From JASHPR01 sp963729365 (lineage in GTDB: Bacteria; Actinomycetota; Actinomycetes; Streptosporangiales; Streptosporangiaceae), in assembly GCA_963729365.1 (NCBI GenBank), contig CAVSNQ010000002.1:248001-312000 (forward strand): a DNA stretch of 64,000 nt, read 5' to 3'. Below are positions 1 through 7,780 of this stretch, piece by piece. The notes beneath the pieces were generated by a model. It was given only the letters and a program-made list of their open reading frames with translations. It ran no database searches and was not told where the DNA came from. How positions within the stretch are numbered: position 1 is the first letter of the stretch; each line of letters starts with the position of its first letter. Both the position numbers and the translations under genes were made by a program.

Positions 1-587
1 ACCTCGCCGATCGGCGTGTACTCCATGTACAGGTTGTTCTCGCAGATGAACAGCACCGGCAGCTTCCACACCGCGGCCAGGTTGAGCGCCTCGTGGAACG
101 CGCCGATGTTGGTGGCGCCGTCGCCGAAGAACGCGACCGCGATCTGGCCGCTGCCGCGCAGCCTGGCCGACCAGGCGGCACCGGCCGCCAGCGGCAGGTG
201 CGCGCCGACGATCGCATAGGAGCCGAGCATCCCGGCGGAAGCCTTGGTCAGGTGCATCGAGCCGCCCTTGGCCCGGCACAGTCCGGTGGCCTTGCTCATC
301 AACTCGGCCAGGCACTCCTCCGGCGACGCTCCCCGGGCCATCGCGTGATGGTGGCCCCGGTACGTGGCGAACACGTAGTCATCCGGCCGGAGCGCGGCGC
401 TGGCTCCGACCGCGACGGCCTCGTGGCCGGCGGCCAGGTGCGTCGTGCCCTTGACCAGGCCGGCCAGGAACAGGTCGTGGGCCGCCTTCTCGGTACCGCG
501 GATGATCGCCATCTGCTCGTAGAGCCCGAGCAGCTCGTCCGCGCCGATCCCGACGTCGGCGCCGGTGTCGGCGCCCGCGGCGGTCAC
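1..587 (-). CDS. TPP-dependent 2-oxoacid/acetoin dehydrogenase E1 alpha subunit (3' part outside window)
   Basis: E1 alpha subunits of pyruvate, acetoin or branched-chain 2-oxoacid dehydrogenases decarboxylate the 2-oxoacid on thiamine pyrophosphate together with a beta subunit. The first 195 residues are visible and the gene runs off the left edge. Seen: the family core FATYRGHHHAMARG (residues 73-86) and the TPP/Mg motif GDGATN at 155-160 closed by ENN at 183-185. The GTG start at 587 overlaps the upstream TGA as GTGA, so translation is probably coupled to the M24 gene. Beta and E2 partners would be expected further left. The substrate cannot be told from this fragment. Confidence 0.9.
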   Translation of the reverse strand, partial: MTAAGADTGADVGIGADELLGLYEQMAIIRGTEKAAHDLFLAGLVKGTTHLAAGHEAVAVGASAALRPDDYVFATYRGHHHAMARGASPEECLAELMSKATGLCRAKGGSMHLTKASAGMLGSYAIVGAHLPLAAGAAWSARLRGSGQIAVAFFGDGATNIGAFHEALNLAAVWKLPVLFICENNLYMEYTPIGE

Positions 588-1987
588 CGCGCACCCCCCG
601 CCGCGCCGCCCCCGGCCGCGCCGTTGCCCGCCGCACCGCTGGCCTCGCCGCGCCCGGCCGCCGTGTTCAGGTGCGACTGGCTTTCCCTGAGCGTGTCGAG
701 CGCGCCGCCGGCGGTCCAGTACTTACGGCCGGCGACCAGCAGCTCCTCGGCGGGGAACTTCGTGATGACCTCGCACCCCGAGGCCGTGACCACGACCTCC
801 TCCTCGATCCGCGCCGCGGACCAGCCATCCGCGGCCGGCCAGTAGGTCTCGAGCGCGAACACCATTCCCTCCTCGAGCGGCTCCGGGTAGTCGAGCGACA
901 CCAGCCGGCTGAAGATCGGCTTCTCCCAGATCGACAGGCCCACGCCATGGCCGTACTGCAGCGCGAACGCCGCGGTTTCGTCGGGGAACCCGAACTCGGT
1001 CGCCCGGGGCCACAGCGACACGATGTCGGCCGTCGTCGCCCCCGGCTTGACCAGCGCGATCGCCTGGTCCATGTACTCGCGGCAGCGCACGTAGGCATCA
1101 CGCTGCGCCGGGGAGGCGCTGCCCACGGCGAACGTCCGGTAGTAGCAGGTCCGGTAGCCGAGATGGCTGTGCAGGATGTCGAAAAACGCCGGGTCCCCGG
1201 GCCGGATCAGCCGGTCGGAGTAGACGTGCGGGTGCGGCGAGCAGCGCTCGCCCGAGATCGCGTTGACCCCCTCCACGTACTCGCTGCCGAGGTCGTAGAG
1301 GACCTTGCTGACCAGGCCCACGCACTCGTTTTCGCGCACCCCGGGCCGCAGGAACTCATACAGCTCGGTATAGGCGGCGTCGACCATGGCGCACGCCTGC
1401 GCCAGCAGCGAGATCTCGTCCCTGGTCTTGGTCCGGCGGGCCTCGAGGAAGACCTGCTGCCCGTCCACGGTCTCGATGCCCTCGGCCCGCAGCGCCGCGA
1501 GCACCGGCATCTCGGCCACGTCGATGCCGAGCGGTGCGTCCGCCAACCCGTGCTCGCGCAGCTCGGCTGCGACCTGGCGGGCCACCTCGGCCGCGATCCC
1601 GGCGTCCGGGTGGAACGCCCCGCGCAGCGTGGAGATGCCAGCCCGGGCCCCGGTCTGCCTGGCTCCCTCGGGCGTAGCCGGACCCGGGGTGTGATCAAGC
1701 CACGGGTTGTATATCTGGTGGTGCCGGGCGGCCGACCCGAAGTCCCAGACCACCGGCTCCCCGCCCCTGGTGAGCAGCGCGAACCGGATCAGCTTGTCCA
1801 CCGCCCAGGTGCCGATGTGGGTCGATGTCATGTAGCGGATGTTCGCGAAGTCGAAGCTGAGCAGCGCGCCCAGTTCGGACCGTTCGAGCTGCGCCCGCAG
1901 CCGGGCCAGGCGCTCGTCGCGCAGCCGGGCCAGGTCGACCCGTTCCTCCCAGTCCACTGCGTTGGGCCCGAAGGTGTGTATCGCCAT
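584..1987 (-). CDS. M24 family (creatinase/aminopeptidase fold) protein
   Basis: A 467-residue pita-bread-fold protein of peptidase family M24, a family that includes Xaa-Pro peptidases, creatinase and the DMSP lyase DddP. The N-terminal creatinase-N domain covers about residues 20-180 and the catalytic fold about 190-430. Expected metal ligands seen: D270, H347 in GHGVG, E380, and E395/E396. The second bridging Asp, 11 residues after the first, is C281 (motif CYYRTF), so metal use may be altered. The last 35 residues are Ala/Gly-rich. A GTGAGGTG Shine-Dalgarno precedes ATG 1987. It is coupled to the E1 alpha gene, which suggests a catabolic role feeding that dehydrogenase. Substrate unknown. 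Confidence 0.85.
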   Translation of the reverse strand: MAIHTFGPNAVDWEERVDLARLRDERLARLRAQLERSELGALLSFDFANIRYMTSTHIGTWAVDKLIRFALLTRGGEPVVWDFGSAARHHQIYNPWLDHTPGPATPEGARQTGARAGISTLRGAFHPDAGIAAEVARQVAAELREHGLADAPLGIDVAEMPVLAALRAEGIETVDGQQVFLEARRTKTRDEISLLAQACAMVDAAYTELYEFLRPGVRENECVGLVSKVLYDLGSEYVEGVNAISGERCSPHPHVYSDRLIRPGDPAFFDILHSHLGYRTCYYRTFAVGSASPAQRDAYVRCREYMDQAIALVKPGATTADIVSLWPRATEFGFPDETAAFALQYGHGVGLSIWEKPIFSRLVSLDYPEPLEEGMVFALETYWPAADGWSAARIEEEVVVTASGCEVITKFPAEELLVAGRKYWTAGGALDTLRESQSHLNTAAGRGEASGAAGNGAAGGGAAGGAR

Positions 1988-2019
1988 CGATGGGGCACCT
2001 CACTCTCGGCTCGGCCTTT

Positions 2020-2049
2020 AGTTAAGGGCCGTCCAGCGGTCAGCGTCAA
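2020..2049 (-). promoter_or_regulatory. Candidate promoter of the M24/E1 alpha operon
   Basis: On the minus strand TTGACG (2049-2044) and TTAACT (2025-2020) are separated by 18 bases and lie just upstream of the ribosome site for ATG 1987. An imperfect inverted repeat GGCC-N10-GGCC covers the -10 region and may be a regulator site. Prediction from sequence only. Confidence 0.4.
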
Positions 2050-2142
2050 CAAATACTGAACACAACGTGTCCCCCGGCTGTCGGCGGTCAGCCGGCCCGG
2101 AACGCCGTACGGCCCGGTCACGGGCGCCATGGGTCACGGGCC

Positions 2143-2862
2143 TTACGCGCTATCGGATTCGGCGACGAACCATATGCCCACCGCCGGGACGTTACCGTCG
2201 TTGCGGTAGGAGTGCGGGGTGGCTGACGCGAAGCTGACGGCGTCGCCCGGCGCCAGCCGATGCGACCGGAACCCGAGCGTGACGACCAGTTCGCCCTGGA
2301 TGAGATAGCCATATTCGGTGCCCGCGTGCTGCATCAGGCGGCCGGCCGGTGACGAGCAGGCACCGGGCGCGTAGGTGACGAGCAGGAAGTCGACGCGGCT
2401 GCCCGGCACGAGGCCGAGCCGCTGCCAGGTCACTCCCGAGTCCAGCTCAAGAATCTCGCGCTGTCCGGGACAAACCACCGGCCCGGCGGGTTCCGGGGAT
2501 CGGCCGGGACTCAGCGGAGCGGCTGGCCCGGCCGGGCCAGCCCCCACGGGCCCGGCCGCGCGGCCCGCTGCCACCCGGGCCTCCGCCACCCGGGCCTCCG
2601 CCACCCGGGCCTCTGCCACCCGGCCGTCGGCCGCCTGGCCGCCGGCCGCCATGGCCTCCCCGAAGACGTCCTGCACCGAGACGTCCAGGGCGGTCGTGAT
2701 CGCGTACAGGGTGCTGACCGACGGCTGGCACTTGCCCGTCTCGATCTGGGAGATGAGGCTCGGCGACAGCCCGACGCTGCGGGCGAGAGCCCGCAGGCTG
2801 ATCCCCCTCCTAGCGCGCTCCGCGCGGATGCGCTCGCCGATCCGGAGCACCGCAACGGGCAC
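2143..2862 (-). CDS. XRE-family transcriptional regulator with C-terminal cupin domain
   Basis: A 239-residue regulator: N-terminal helix-turn-helix of the XRE/SinR type (about residues 7-65), an Ala/Pro/Gly linker (70-130), and a C-terminal cupin (about 137-235, motif AGTEYGYLIQGEL) that in this family senses a small ligand. The GTG at 2862 was chosen because GAGGAGG ends five bases before it; longer readings of the frame have no such site. The linker contains a repeated VAEAR encoded by a 15-bp tandem repeat. It sits upstream of the M24/E1 alpha genes on the same strand and probably controls them, as XRE-cupin regulators usually govern adjacent catabolic genes. Confidence 0.88.
   Translation of the reverse strand: MPVAVLRIGERIRAERARRGISLRALARSVGLSPSLISQIETGKCQPSVSTLYAITTALDVSVQDVFGEAMAAGGQAADGRVAEARVAEARVAEARVAAGRAAGPVGAGPAGPAAPLSPGRSPEPAGPVVCPGQREILELDSGVTWQRLGLVPGSRVDFLLVTYAPGACSSPAGRLMQHAGTEYGYLIQGELVVTLGFRSHRLAPGDAVSFASATPHSYRNDGNVPAVGIWFVAESDSA
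2570..2624. repeat. 15-bp tandem repeat inside the XRE-cupin linker
   Basis: Three full units of gccacccgggcctcc (one with a C to T change) and a partial fourth. The unit length is a multiple of three, so copy-number change would only lengthen or shorten the VAEAR linker between the DNA-binding and cupin domains. Confidence 0.9.
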
Positions 2863-2943
2863 GGGCGCCTCCTCTCGGCAGCATGCTACGGGGAACGGCC
2901 GTCGCGGCCTGCAGCCCGGATAAAGGGCCGGGGAAACCCTAAT

Positions 2944-2955
2944 GGACAAATGTCC
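2944..2955. promoter_or_regulatory. Inverted repeat GGACA-AA-TGTCC, candidate operator
   Basis: A perfect 5-2-5 palindrome in the intergenic region between the XRE-cupin gene and the divergent Tat-exported protein gene. A related imperfect element (GGACA-N5-TGTTC, minus strand) lies upstream of the M24 promoter near 2058-2072, which suggests a shared regulator. Binding is inferred. Confidence 0.4.
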
Positions 2956-3031
2956 TAAAACGGCGCCTGGAAGACTAGACACAGGATGGGCTAAATCAGT
3001 ATGGTTCCGGCATCTCACTGGAGGTGAGGAT

Positions 3032-4021
3032 ATGACACGAATGGTGTCAAGACGGGGAGCAGGGCCCTCCGAGACAGACGAGCCGGACGAGGGCAAGCGT
3101 TCCCTCGGCCGGCGCGCCCTACTGACCAGGGGCAGCGTGGTAGCGGCGGCGGTGGTCGGCGCCGGGGCGGTGGCGGCGGCCGTCGCCGGGCCGGCCAGCG
3201 CGGCGGCCGGCGACCCGGTCCTGCAGGACACGGTGAACGACGCGGGCACGTCCGCAACGCCCACCGAACTCGATGCCGACAACGATACGACCCCGGCGTT
3301 CATCCTGACCAACACCGGCGTCGACACATCAACGACCCCGAGTGGCGCCGGCCCCAACCTGAGGCTCACGCCGTCGGCGGAGACCGAGCCGACTGCGTCC
3401 ACGGTCGGCGGCGACCTGACCGCGACCCTCGGCGGGCTGCTGTGGTTCACGCACAATTTCAGCACCACCGCAACGCCGGATATCGTGTCCGCGCCGGTGC
3501 ACACCGAGGCCACGGCGAACGTCTACGCCCAGCTCGAGGCGGCGGTCCGGATCCTGGACACCCGCTCGGCGTCCGGCCGCACGAACATCGTCAACGCGTC
3601 GGGCAACCTGGACAGCTCGGGCCGGCTGAAGACCGGCAAGACCATCTACATCAACCTGGACAGCCAGGTCTACCTGGCCGAGGCCGTGTTCGCCAATCTC
3701 ACCGTGACCGGAATGGCGGCCGCCGGCTACCTCACCGTCTGGTCGGGCGCCGGCACCAGGCCGACGGCATCCGCGATCGACTTCGGCGCTACCGGGTCGC
3801 TCTGCAACTTCCTGGCCTCCGGCGTCGCCGAGTACTCAACGACCATATTGAACGTGATCGCGATCTACGCGGAAGCGACCACGCACGTGATCCTGGACGT
3901 GGCCGGCTTTACCATGCCCGGCTTCGAGTACGCCAAGTTCACGTCGGCGACGACTAACGAAGCCCGCAATGCCCGGCTCCAGCGGGCCCAGCAGGCCATG
4001 CGCAACGCCAAGCGGGCCTGA
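3032..4021 (+). CDS. Tat-exported surface protein with an LDTR-type beta domain
   Basis: A 329-residue protein. ATG 3032 follows a near-perfect GGAGGTGAGG site. The N-terminus has a twin-arginine signal (RSLGRRALL, RR at 27-28), a hydrophobic stretch and an ASA-type cleavage region near 56-60, so export is expected through Tat. The mature part contains the pattern RILDTRS...VFANLTVTG...AAGYLTVW...VILDVAGFT, a beta-rich domain found singly or repeated in secreted and cell-wall proteins of actinomycetes; its function is not known to me. Divergent from the XRE-cupin gene. Confidence 0.8.
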   Translation: MTRMVSRRGAGPSETDEPDEGKRSLGRRALLTRGSVVAAAVVGAGAVAAAVAGPASAAAGDPVLQDTVNDAGTSATPTELDADNDTTPAFILTNTGVDTSTTPSGAGPNLRLTPSAETEPTASTVGGDLTATLGGLLWFTHNFSTTATPDIVSAPVHTEATANVYAQLEAAVRILDTRSASGRTNIVNASGNLDSSGRLKTGKTIYINLDSQVYLAEAVFANLTVTGMAAAGYLTVWSGAGTRPTASAIDFGATGSLCNFLASGVAEYSTTILNVIAIYAEATTHVILDVAGFTMPGFEYAKFTSATTNEARNARLQRAQQAMRNAKRA

Positions 4022-4361
4022 CGGCCCAGCTGCCCAGCCCGGCGGGGATTTTCCCGCGCCGGGCCCTGGACCGCGGCGGCTCGTGGCCGGCCGCCCGCCG
4101 ACGGCGGTCGGGCCGGGGGATTGAGCGGCTTAACCCGCCCGGGAATGCCTCGCCAGGCTCCGGCTCGTGCGGCGGCTCGTAACAGACGTACCGGCACCCG
4201 GTCGTGCGGCAGGCGATGGTCCGGTGACCGCTGCCGCGGGGCTGCGCCGCGCGGGCCGGCCCGCACTGGCAGGGCAGCCACGACACGATCACCTTGCCTG
4301 GCCCCCAGGCGTGCCCGTTCCCGCACTTGATCGGGTAGGTCCACCACCACGGCAAAGACAC
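3954..4361 (-). CDS. Small Cys/His-rich conserved protein, MSLPWWWTYP type
   Basis: The N-terminal 70 residues (MSLPWWWTYP, C13, H17, C31, C33, H46, C51, C56, C60, H65) look like a metal-binding module of a small actinobacterial family, which I recognise by its opening motif. The GTG at 4361 is chosen because AGGAG lies eight bases before it. The reading frame stays open to 3954, which gives 135 residues and runs antisense over the last 68 bases of the Tat protein gene. The C-terminal half is Arg/Pro-rich and may be poorly conserved. Function unknown. Confidence 0.6.
   Translation of the reverse strand: MSLPWWWTYPIKCGNGHAWGPGKVIVSWLPCQCGPARAAQPRGSGHRTIACRTTGCRYVCYEPPHEPEPGEAFPGGLSRSIPRPDRRRRAAGHEPPRSRARRGKIPAGLGSWAVRPAWRCAWPAGPAGAGHCGLR
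4038..4063 (+). terminator. GC-rich hairpin after the Tat protein gene
   Basis: CCCGGC at 4038-4043 pairs with GCCGGG at 4058-4063, continued by GGGA/TCCC around a short T-rich loop with one bulged base. It starts 17 bases after the TGA at 4019-4021. It also lies inside the antisense small gene. Confidence 0.45.
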
Positions 4362-4569
4362 ATCGTTCACTCCTATACCAGAACATAGATTCGATAAGAT
4401 CGCCACCACTTCCGCCTATTCACCTGCAGGTGGCGCGGGGCGCGGGGCGCGGGGCGGGCCAGTCACGGCTCCGGCGTATCCGCGACGCCTCATCCGGCGG
4501 CGGCTCGCGGACGCCGGCGAGGAGCCGGCGGACGCCGGGGCGATGTAGCGAGGGCGGGCCGGCGGACAT

Positions 4570-4575
4570 TAAGGT
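4570..4575 (+). promoter_or_regulatory. -10 box TAAGGT, leaderless spacing
   Basis: Six bases separate TAAGGT from GTG 4582; no Shine-Dalgarno fits between. Confidence 0.5.
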
Positions 4576-4581
4576 GCCAAC

Positions 4582-5064
4582 GTGGATCGGGAGCAGCGAC
4601 GGCAGTTCGTCCGCGATCACCGGACTTGCATTTTCGGCTACGGCCGCAAGGAACACGGCCCGGCCATGACCGTGGTCTACTACGTGATGGACGGCGACGA
4701 CTTGCTGATCTCCACCATGGCCGAGCGGGGCAAGACCAAGGCGGTGGACCGCGATGGCCGGGTCAGCCTGTGCATCCTTGACGAGAAGTGGCCGCTCAGC
4801 TACATCCAGGTCTACGGCACAGCCGCGGTCTCCCGCGACCGCGAGCTGGCCACGGACGTCCTCACCAGGGTCATCGGCATCATGGCCGACGAAGAAGTAC
4901 CGGACAGCAGGCGGCCGCAGATCGAGCAGATGGTCGACGACGAGAAGCGCGTGGTGATCAGGGTGACGCCCTACGCGACGTTCGAGACCCCGCCGCGCCA
5001 CGTTTATCAGATGAGTGACATCGACACGCTCACGCATTACACCAGCCAGTCCATGCCCTGGTGA
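4582..5064 (+). CDS. Pyridoxamine 5'-phosphate oxidase-fold flavin/F420 protein
   Basis: A 160-residue split beta-barrel protein of the PPOX class. These proteins bind FMN or, often in actinomycetes, F420, and reduce small substrates. Seen: the N-terminal GPAMTVVYYVMDGDDLLISTM and the strand AVDRDGRVSLCILDEKWPLSYIQV, which correspond to the family's opening barrel strands. GTG 4582 has no ribosome site but has a -10 box at leaderless distance. A DinB gene starts 16 bases downstream, so the two are probably cotranscribed. Physiological substrate unknown. Confidence 0.8.
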   Translation: MDREQRRQFVRDHRTCIFGYGRKEHGPAMTVVYYVMDGDDLLISTMAERGKTKAVDRDGRVSLCILDEKWPLSYIQVYGTAAVSRDRELATDVLTRVIGIMADEEVPDSRRPQIEQMVDDEKRVVIRVTPYATFETPPRHVYQMSDIDTLTHYTSQSMPW

Positions 5065-5080
5065 GACGGGAGAATGCCTG

Positions 5081-5602
5081 ATGACCATCGCCGAGCTGCT
5101 GGCTGACGCGTTCGGCAGGATCCACGACGCCGTGCACGGGGCGGTCGACGGGCTGACGCCCGGCCAGCTGGCGTTCCGGCCGGACAACGGGTCGAACTCG
5201 ATCGCCTGGCTGGTGTGGCATCTGACCCGGATCCAGGACGACCACATCGCCGACGTCGCCAATACCGGCCAGGTCTGGACCACGGGCGCCAGCGGCTCGA
5301 CCTGGGCCGACCGGTTCGGGCTGCCGTTCGGCGCGTCGGCCACCGGATACGGGCACGGCTCGGAGGCGGTCGCCGCGGTCCAGGTCCGCTCCGGTGAACT
5401 GCTGACCGGGTACTACGACGCGGTGCACCAGAAGACGCTCGACTACCTCCAGGGCCTGGCCGGCGCCGATCTTGACCGCGTCGTGGACAAGGCCTGGGAC
5501 CCGCCGGTCACCCTGGGCGTGCGCCTGGTGAGCGTGATCTCCGACGATCTCCAGCACGCCGGCCAGGCCGCCTACCTGCGCGGCATCATCGAGCGGGGCT
5601 GA
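5081..5602 (+). CDS. DinB superfamily protein (DUF664-like)
   Basis: A 173-residue four-helix-bundle protein of the DinB/YfiT superfamily, many of which are metal-dependent thiol transferases (for example mycothiol-dependent enzymes). Seen: AWLVWHLTRIQDDH near residues 43-56 and DDLQHAGQAAYLRG near the C-terminus, which give the His residues of the usual metal site. ATG 5081 lies nine bases after GGGAG. It is probably in an operon with the PPOX gene. The actual reaction is unknown. Confidence 0.8.
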   Translation: MTIAELLADAFGRIHDAVHGAVDGLTPGQLAFRPDNGSNSIAWLVWHLTRIQDDHIADVANTGQVWTTGASGSTWADRFGLPFGASATGYGHGSEAVAAVQVRSGELLTGYYDAVHQKTLDYLQGLAGADLDRVVDKAWDPPVTLGVRLVSVISDDLQHAGQAAYLRGIIERG

Positions 5603-5614
5603 CCAGCACGCCGC

Positions 5615-7636
5615 TCAGCTCCAGAGTGACTCGAGCGCCGCGTCGACCGTTGCCGCGAGCCGGGCCATGCGGGGCACGACGGGCTCCCGCGGCGCGGCGT
5701 CCACGAGCTCGCACTGGGCCTGCGCCCCGGCGTCGAGGAACCGGCTGATCTGCGCGTACCCGTGCCGGTCGTCACGGATGCCGCGATGGATGTGCAGGCG
5801 CAGCGGCGCATACAGGTACAGCTCGTCGCGGGCCCTGGTCACCGCCACGTAGAACAGCCGCCGCTCCTCGGCCAGGCCTTCCGGGCTGCCCAGCGCCATG
5901 TCGCTGGGCACCGCGCCGTCGACCAGGTGCGGCAGGTGCACCACCGGCCATTCCAGGCCCTTGGCCGAGTGGACGGTGGAGATGACCAGGTAGTCGTCGT
6001 CAAGCCGCGGCGCCCCCGCGAGGTCGGACCCGGACCCCGGCGGGTCGAGGGCCAGCTCGACCAGCGCGTCGTGCAGCGACGGCCGGGTCGACGCCGCGTC
6101 GGCCAGCCGCTCCAGGTCGGCGATGCGGGCCGCGGCGTCCGGGTAGCGAGCGCGCAGCGGGTCGACCAGGGCGGCCAGGATGGCCACCGCCCGGTCCGCC
6201 GTCCGGTCCAGGCCAGCGGCGTCGGCCAGGCCGGCCACCGTAGCCGCCACCGCACTCCGTGAACGGGATGGAACGCTATCCACCGCGGCTGGCCACCGTT
6301 CGAACGGTGATGGGTCGGCCAGCCGCAGGGCATCGATGATCCGCCGGGCGAGCGCAGGCCCGATCCCCTCGTGCAGCCGCAGCAGGCGGAACCAGCCGAT
6401 GTCGTCCGCGGGGTTGGCCACCACGCGCGCCGCGGCCAGGAAGTCCTTGACGTGCGCGGCCTCGGTGAACCGCAGGCCGCCGTACTTCACGAACGGGATG
6501 CCGCGCGCGGACAGCTCGACCTCGAGCACGTCGCTGTGATGCGCCGCCCGGACCAGCACGGCCTGCTCCCGGAGGTGCCGGCCGCACTCGTGCGCGTCGA
6601 GCACCCGGGCGGCGATCTCGCGCGCCTGCGTCGCCTCGTCGTAGCAGCGCACGAGCTGCGGGGTCATCCCGGCACCGCGGGACCCGGTCAGCTCGAGCTC
6701 GAGCCCGTCGGACTGCGGCCGGACCTTGTTCGCCAGCTGCAGCACGGAGCCGGTGGACCGGTAGTTCCTGACCAGGCGGATCACGGCCAGGCCCGGGTAG
6801 GCGCCGGCCAGCGCCCGCAGGTGCTCCGGGTCGGCGCCGCGGAACCCGTAGACGGCCTGGGCGTCGTCGCCGACGCAGGTCAGGCCCGGCCCGTCCGGCC
6901 GCAGCAGCCGCACGATGTCCGCCTGTACCGCGTTGACGTCCTGGTACTCGTCCACCAGCACCGCGTCGAACAGGCCGCGCAGCGCCGGCCCGGCGGCCGG
7001 GTCGGCCAGCGCCGCCCGCCACAGCAGCAGCAGGTCGTCGAAGTCGACGAGCGCGTGGCGGCGCTTGTGGGCGACGTAGTCGCGGAACAGCCCGGCCAGC
7101 TGCCCGGTGAAGTCGCGGCACCAGGGGAAGCTGCCCGCCACCACGTCGGCGATCGTGGTCTGGGTGTTCACGCAGCGGGTGTAGATGTCGGCGCACACCT
7201 GGGCCCGCGGGGCCCGCCGCTTGGCGCCCACCAGGTCGTGGCCGGCGCGCAGCGAGTCGAGCACGTCGGCCACGTCGGCCGGGTCGATCACGCTGAACGC
7301 GGGCGGCAGCGAGAACGACTCGGCGTGCGCCCGGATGATCCGGTGCGCTATCGCGTGGAAGGTGCCGCCGCAGATCCTGTCGCCCGGGCTCCCGTTTCGC
7401 GCGGCCGTTGATTCGACCCTGGCCAGCATGTCGTCGGCGGCTCTGCGGGTAAACGTCAGCAGCAGGATCCGGCTGGCCTCGGTGCCCTGGGCCCGCAGCC
7501 AGGCGGCCCGGGCGACCAGGGTCCCGGTCTTGCCTGTTCCGGCCCCGGCGAGCACCAGCAGCGGGCCGCCGGCGTGCGTCGCGGCGCGGCGCTGCTCGTC
7601 GTTCAGTTCTTCGAGCACGCGCGCCGCTTCGAACAT
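5615..7636 (-). CDS. UvrD/Rep-family superfamily 1A DNA helicase
   Basis: A 673-residue ATP-dependent 3'-5' DNA helicase. In order: LNDEQRRAA (Q motif), Walker A GAGTGKT at 31-37, LLLTFTRRAA (Ia), Walker B DEYQDVNAVQ, GDDAQAVYGFRGAD (III), VRNYRST (IV), STVHSAKGLEW (V) and FYVAVTRARDELYLY (VI). It is shorter than typical UvrD/PcrA (about 720-780) and lacks a long C-terminal tail. ATG 7636 is preceded by TACATT and seven bases, so a leaderless transcript is likely. It is divergent from the PrsW gene. Roles in repair or replication restart are inferred from the family. Confidence 0.93.
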   Translation of the reverse strand: MFEAARVLEELNDEQRRAATHAGGPLLVLAGAGTGKTGTLVARAAWLRAQGTEASRILLLTFTRRAADDMLARVESTAARNGSPGDRICGGTFHAIAHRIIRAHAESFSLPPAFSVIDPADVADVLDSLRAGHDLVGAKRRAPRAQVCADIYTRCVNTQTTIADVVAGSFPWCRDFTGQLAGLFRDYVAHKRRHALVDFDDLLLLWRAALADPAAGPALRGLFDAVLVDEYQDVNAVQADIVRLLRPDGPGLTCVGDDAQAVYGFRGADPEHLRALAGAYPGLAVIRLVRNYRSTGSVLQLANKVRPQSDGLELELTGSRGAGMTPQLVRCYDEATQAREIAARVLDAHECGRHLREQAVLVRAAHHSDVLEVELSARGIPFVKYGGLRFTEAAHVKDFLAAARVVANPADDIGWFRLLRLHEGIGPALARRIIDALRLADPSPFERWPAAVDSVPSRSRSAVAATVAGLADAAGLDRTADRAVAILAALVDPLRARYPDAAARIADLERLADAASTRPSLHDALVELALDPPGSGSDLAGAPRLDDDYLVISTVHSAKGLEWPVVHLPHLVDGAVPSDMALGSPEGLAEERRLFYVAVTRARDELYLYAPLRLHIHRGIRDDRHGYAQISRFLDAGAQAQCELVDAAPREPVVPRMARLAATVDAALESLWS

Positions 7637-7643
7637 GCACACG

Positions 7644-7649
7644 AATGTA
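7644..7649 (-). promoter_or_regulatory. -10 box TACATT, leaderless spacing
   Basis: Seven bases separate TACATT from ATG 7636 of the helicase gene. Confidence 0.5.
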
Positions 7650-7768
7650 GCCAGCCGGAATAGCGCGGGCCAGCGCCCGCGCCGGCCCCGGCACGCGCCA
7701 TTTCCGAACGGTTGCGTAAATAGGCCCGCTCGTCCCCCGCGATTGTGGGAATGACGGGCCCGGCTGGT

Positions 7769-7774
7769 TATGCT
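7769..7774 (+). promoter_or_regulatory. -10 box TATGCT, leaderless spacing
   Basis: Six bases separate TATGCT from GTG 7781; this decides the PrsW start over ATG 7751. Confidence 0.5.
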
Positions 7775-7780
7775 GCGAGA

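Noticed and set aside
93..845. 250-codon plus-strand ORF at the left edge
   Set aside because: It is antisense to the E1 alpha and M24 genes, is Arg/Gly/Ala-rich, and shows no codon bias of its own.
3015..3257. 80-codon minus-strand ORF opposite the Tat signal region
   Set aside because: Pro/Arg-rich shadow produced by the high GC third positions of the Tat protein gene.
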